DNA of 8,021 nucleotides from assembly GCA_017544745.1 (NCBI GenBank), contig JAFYDO010000015.1, positions 1 to 8,021 of the forward strand, written 5' to 3'. This stretch comes from Treponema sp. (lineage in GTDB: Bacteria > Spirochaetota > Spirochaetia > Treponematales > Treponemataceae). The notes under the pieces are model-generated. The model saw only the letters and a program-made list of their open reading frames with translations, was not told where the DNA came from and made no database searches. Position numbers and translations under genes: made by a program. This document shows, in pieces, positions 7,210 to 8,021 of this stretch; the first letter of the stretch is position 1, and every line of letters begins with the position of its first letter.

Positions 7210-8021
7210 ATGAAAAAACGCTCTGCAATACTTAACACTCTTAAAACCACTATACTTTTGTTAGGGGGGGGCTTGCCGCGCTAACGGGCTTTTCCTCCTG
7301 TGAAAATTTTCTTAAAGGGGCAGACGTAAAAAAGCAGCTTGATGAGCAGCTTGCTTATGCCAATGCGCCGTCATGTACAGTAACTTTTTCGGCAGAAGGG
7401 ATGGGAGAATTCCTTGGAAACAAAAAAGAAACCTTTAAGGTAGGCTTTGCTTCGCTGGTTCAGTTTAAAGTAAATGCAGAGTCCTACGCTTTTTTAGGTC
7501 TGGAAGCAGTTGCTAACAACGCCGAATACACTCCGCTTACCGATTCTGTAAAATTTGAAGAAACAGAAAAAGATGAAAAAAACGGAATCTACAAATATAA
7601 CGTTACAATTCTTAAAGATACAAAAGAACTATTAATCCGTCCAACCTGCCTTGCTTTCCCGGAGGTTGTAAGTTATTCGCCGGATAACATGATGGAGCAG
7701 TATGCCAACACTCCTATAGAAATAACCTTTAGCATGCCAATGGAAGACCCGGAAACACCGGCAGACCAGAGCCTTTTTAAGTATCCGAATGTTTCGCTTA
7801 TTTATACAGATTCCGCCAGAGAAGATCATAATATGAGTGAATACTTTGAAGACCCTGTTTTTGATGTGCAGAAGAAGACTCTTATCATTTATCCAAAGGC
7901 TGTAGAGCTTAGTGATTATTTGCATTTTAGATCTCCTGCAGATATTACTGTATCTTTTACACCGCAAATTGTTGTTACGAAAGAAGGTGTAGAACTTCCG
8001 CTTAAGCAGAATGATAAGGCA
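7210..8021 (+). CDS. Ig-like lipoprotein, frame broken at a G run, 3' partial
   Basis: Predicted secreted lipoprotein of unknown function. The ATG at 7210 has a good GGAG site, but as given the frame stops at 7282-7284 after 24 codons. A second frame is open without a stop from 7272 to the window end (250 codons). The two join if the eight G's at 7264-7271 become nine or six. With nine, the product has a basic start (MKKR), a hydrophobic core, and lipobox FSSC with Cys31 (codon 7299-7301), so the N-terminus looks like a genuine lipoprotein signal split in two. Residues about 153-180 (VVSYSPDN then EITFSMPM) resemble bacterial Ig-like (Big_5-type) domains, where F-S-x-P-M is common. The rest is not recognised. 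The protein would be anchored in a membrane, possibly at the cell surface. Without the joining, the first in-frame ATG is at 7401, which loses the signal. It may be phase-variable, a pseudogene or a sequencing error. Confidence 0.75.
7264..7271 (+). repeat. G8 homopolymer in the signal-peptide codons
   Basis: Eight consecutive G's, the longest G run I noticed in the window, sit at codons 19-21 of the lipoprotein gene, exactly where the frame is lost. Changing the length to nine or six restores the frame, while seven leads to a stop at a TGA soon after. A -1 slip by the ribosome or an added G by RNA polymerase on this tract would have the same effect as nine. Such tracts are known hot spots for slipped-strand mispairing, and also for sequencing and assembly errors. 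Confidence 0.85.

Noticed and set aside
6987..7250. - strand open frame running across the sbcC end, the repeat and the promoter
   Set aside because: It mixes sbcC antisense, repeat and intergenic sequence and has no sensible protein features.
7632..7967. 111-codon open frame on the - strand inside the lipoprotein gene
   Set aside because: It lies opposite the long lipoprotein frame and shows no recognisable domain; the + strand frame is longer and has a signal, lipobox and Ig-like motif, so this is a shadow.

Overview
The window looks like bacterial chromosome of moderate GC content, with every gene I can support on the + strand. The most likely source is a spirochaete of the Treponema type. 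That is an inference from three weak clues: a Ser-Ser-Cys lipobox on a predicted Ig-like lipoprotein, a GC-rich interspersed repeat of a kind I recall from treponemes and several other phyla, and a G homopolymer inside a surface-protein gene. None of these settles the taxon.

Positions 1-3140 encode two adjacent ABC exporter half-transporters. The first has lost its N-terminus to the window edge; the second is complete. Their ATP-site motifs are asymmetric in a complementary way. The first has Asp in place of the catalytic Glu but an intact LSGGQ signature. The second has an intact Asp-Glu pair but an LSQGQ signature. This is the pattern of a heterodimeric exporter (MdlAB, BmrCD/YheIH, TM287/288 type) with one degenerate and one catalytic ATP site.

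Positions 3159-7084 hold sbcD and sbcC, overlapping by four bases (ATGA). They encode the Mre11/Rad50-like nuclease and ATPase that process DNA hairpins and protein-blocked DNA ends. All the expected motifs are present: phosphoesterase motifs in SbcD, and Walker A, Q-loop, CPxC zinc hook, signature and Walker B in SbcC. The four genes are packed so closely (gaps of 2 and 18 bases, then an overlap) that they could be one transcription unit. However, an extended -10-like sequence lies just before sbcD, which has no Shine-Dalgarno sequence.

Positions 7085-7209 are a short intergenic region with one copy of a hairpin-like repeat directly after the sbcC stop, followed by a good sigma70-type promoter and a ribosome binding site. 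They lead into the last gene, from 7210 past the window end. It encodes a secreted lipoprotein with an Ig-like segment. As given, its reading frame is broken by a run of eight G's within the signal-peptide codons: nine (or six) G's would join the start to a clean 250-codon downstream frame that ends in a textbook-like lipobox. This is either a phase-variable (slipped-strand) switch or a sequencing error in a homopolymer, and it is the most interesting point in the window. I see no evidence of a wholly new multi-gene system.
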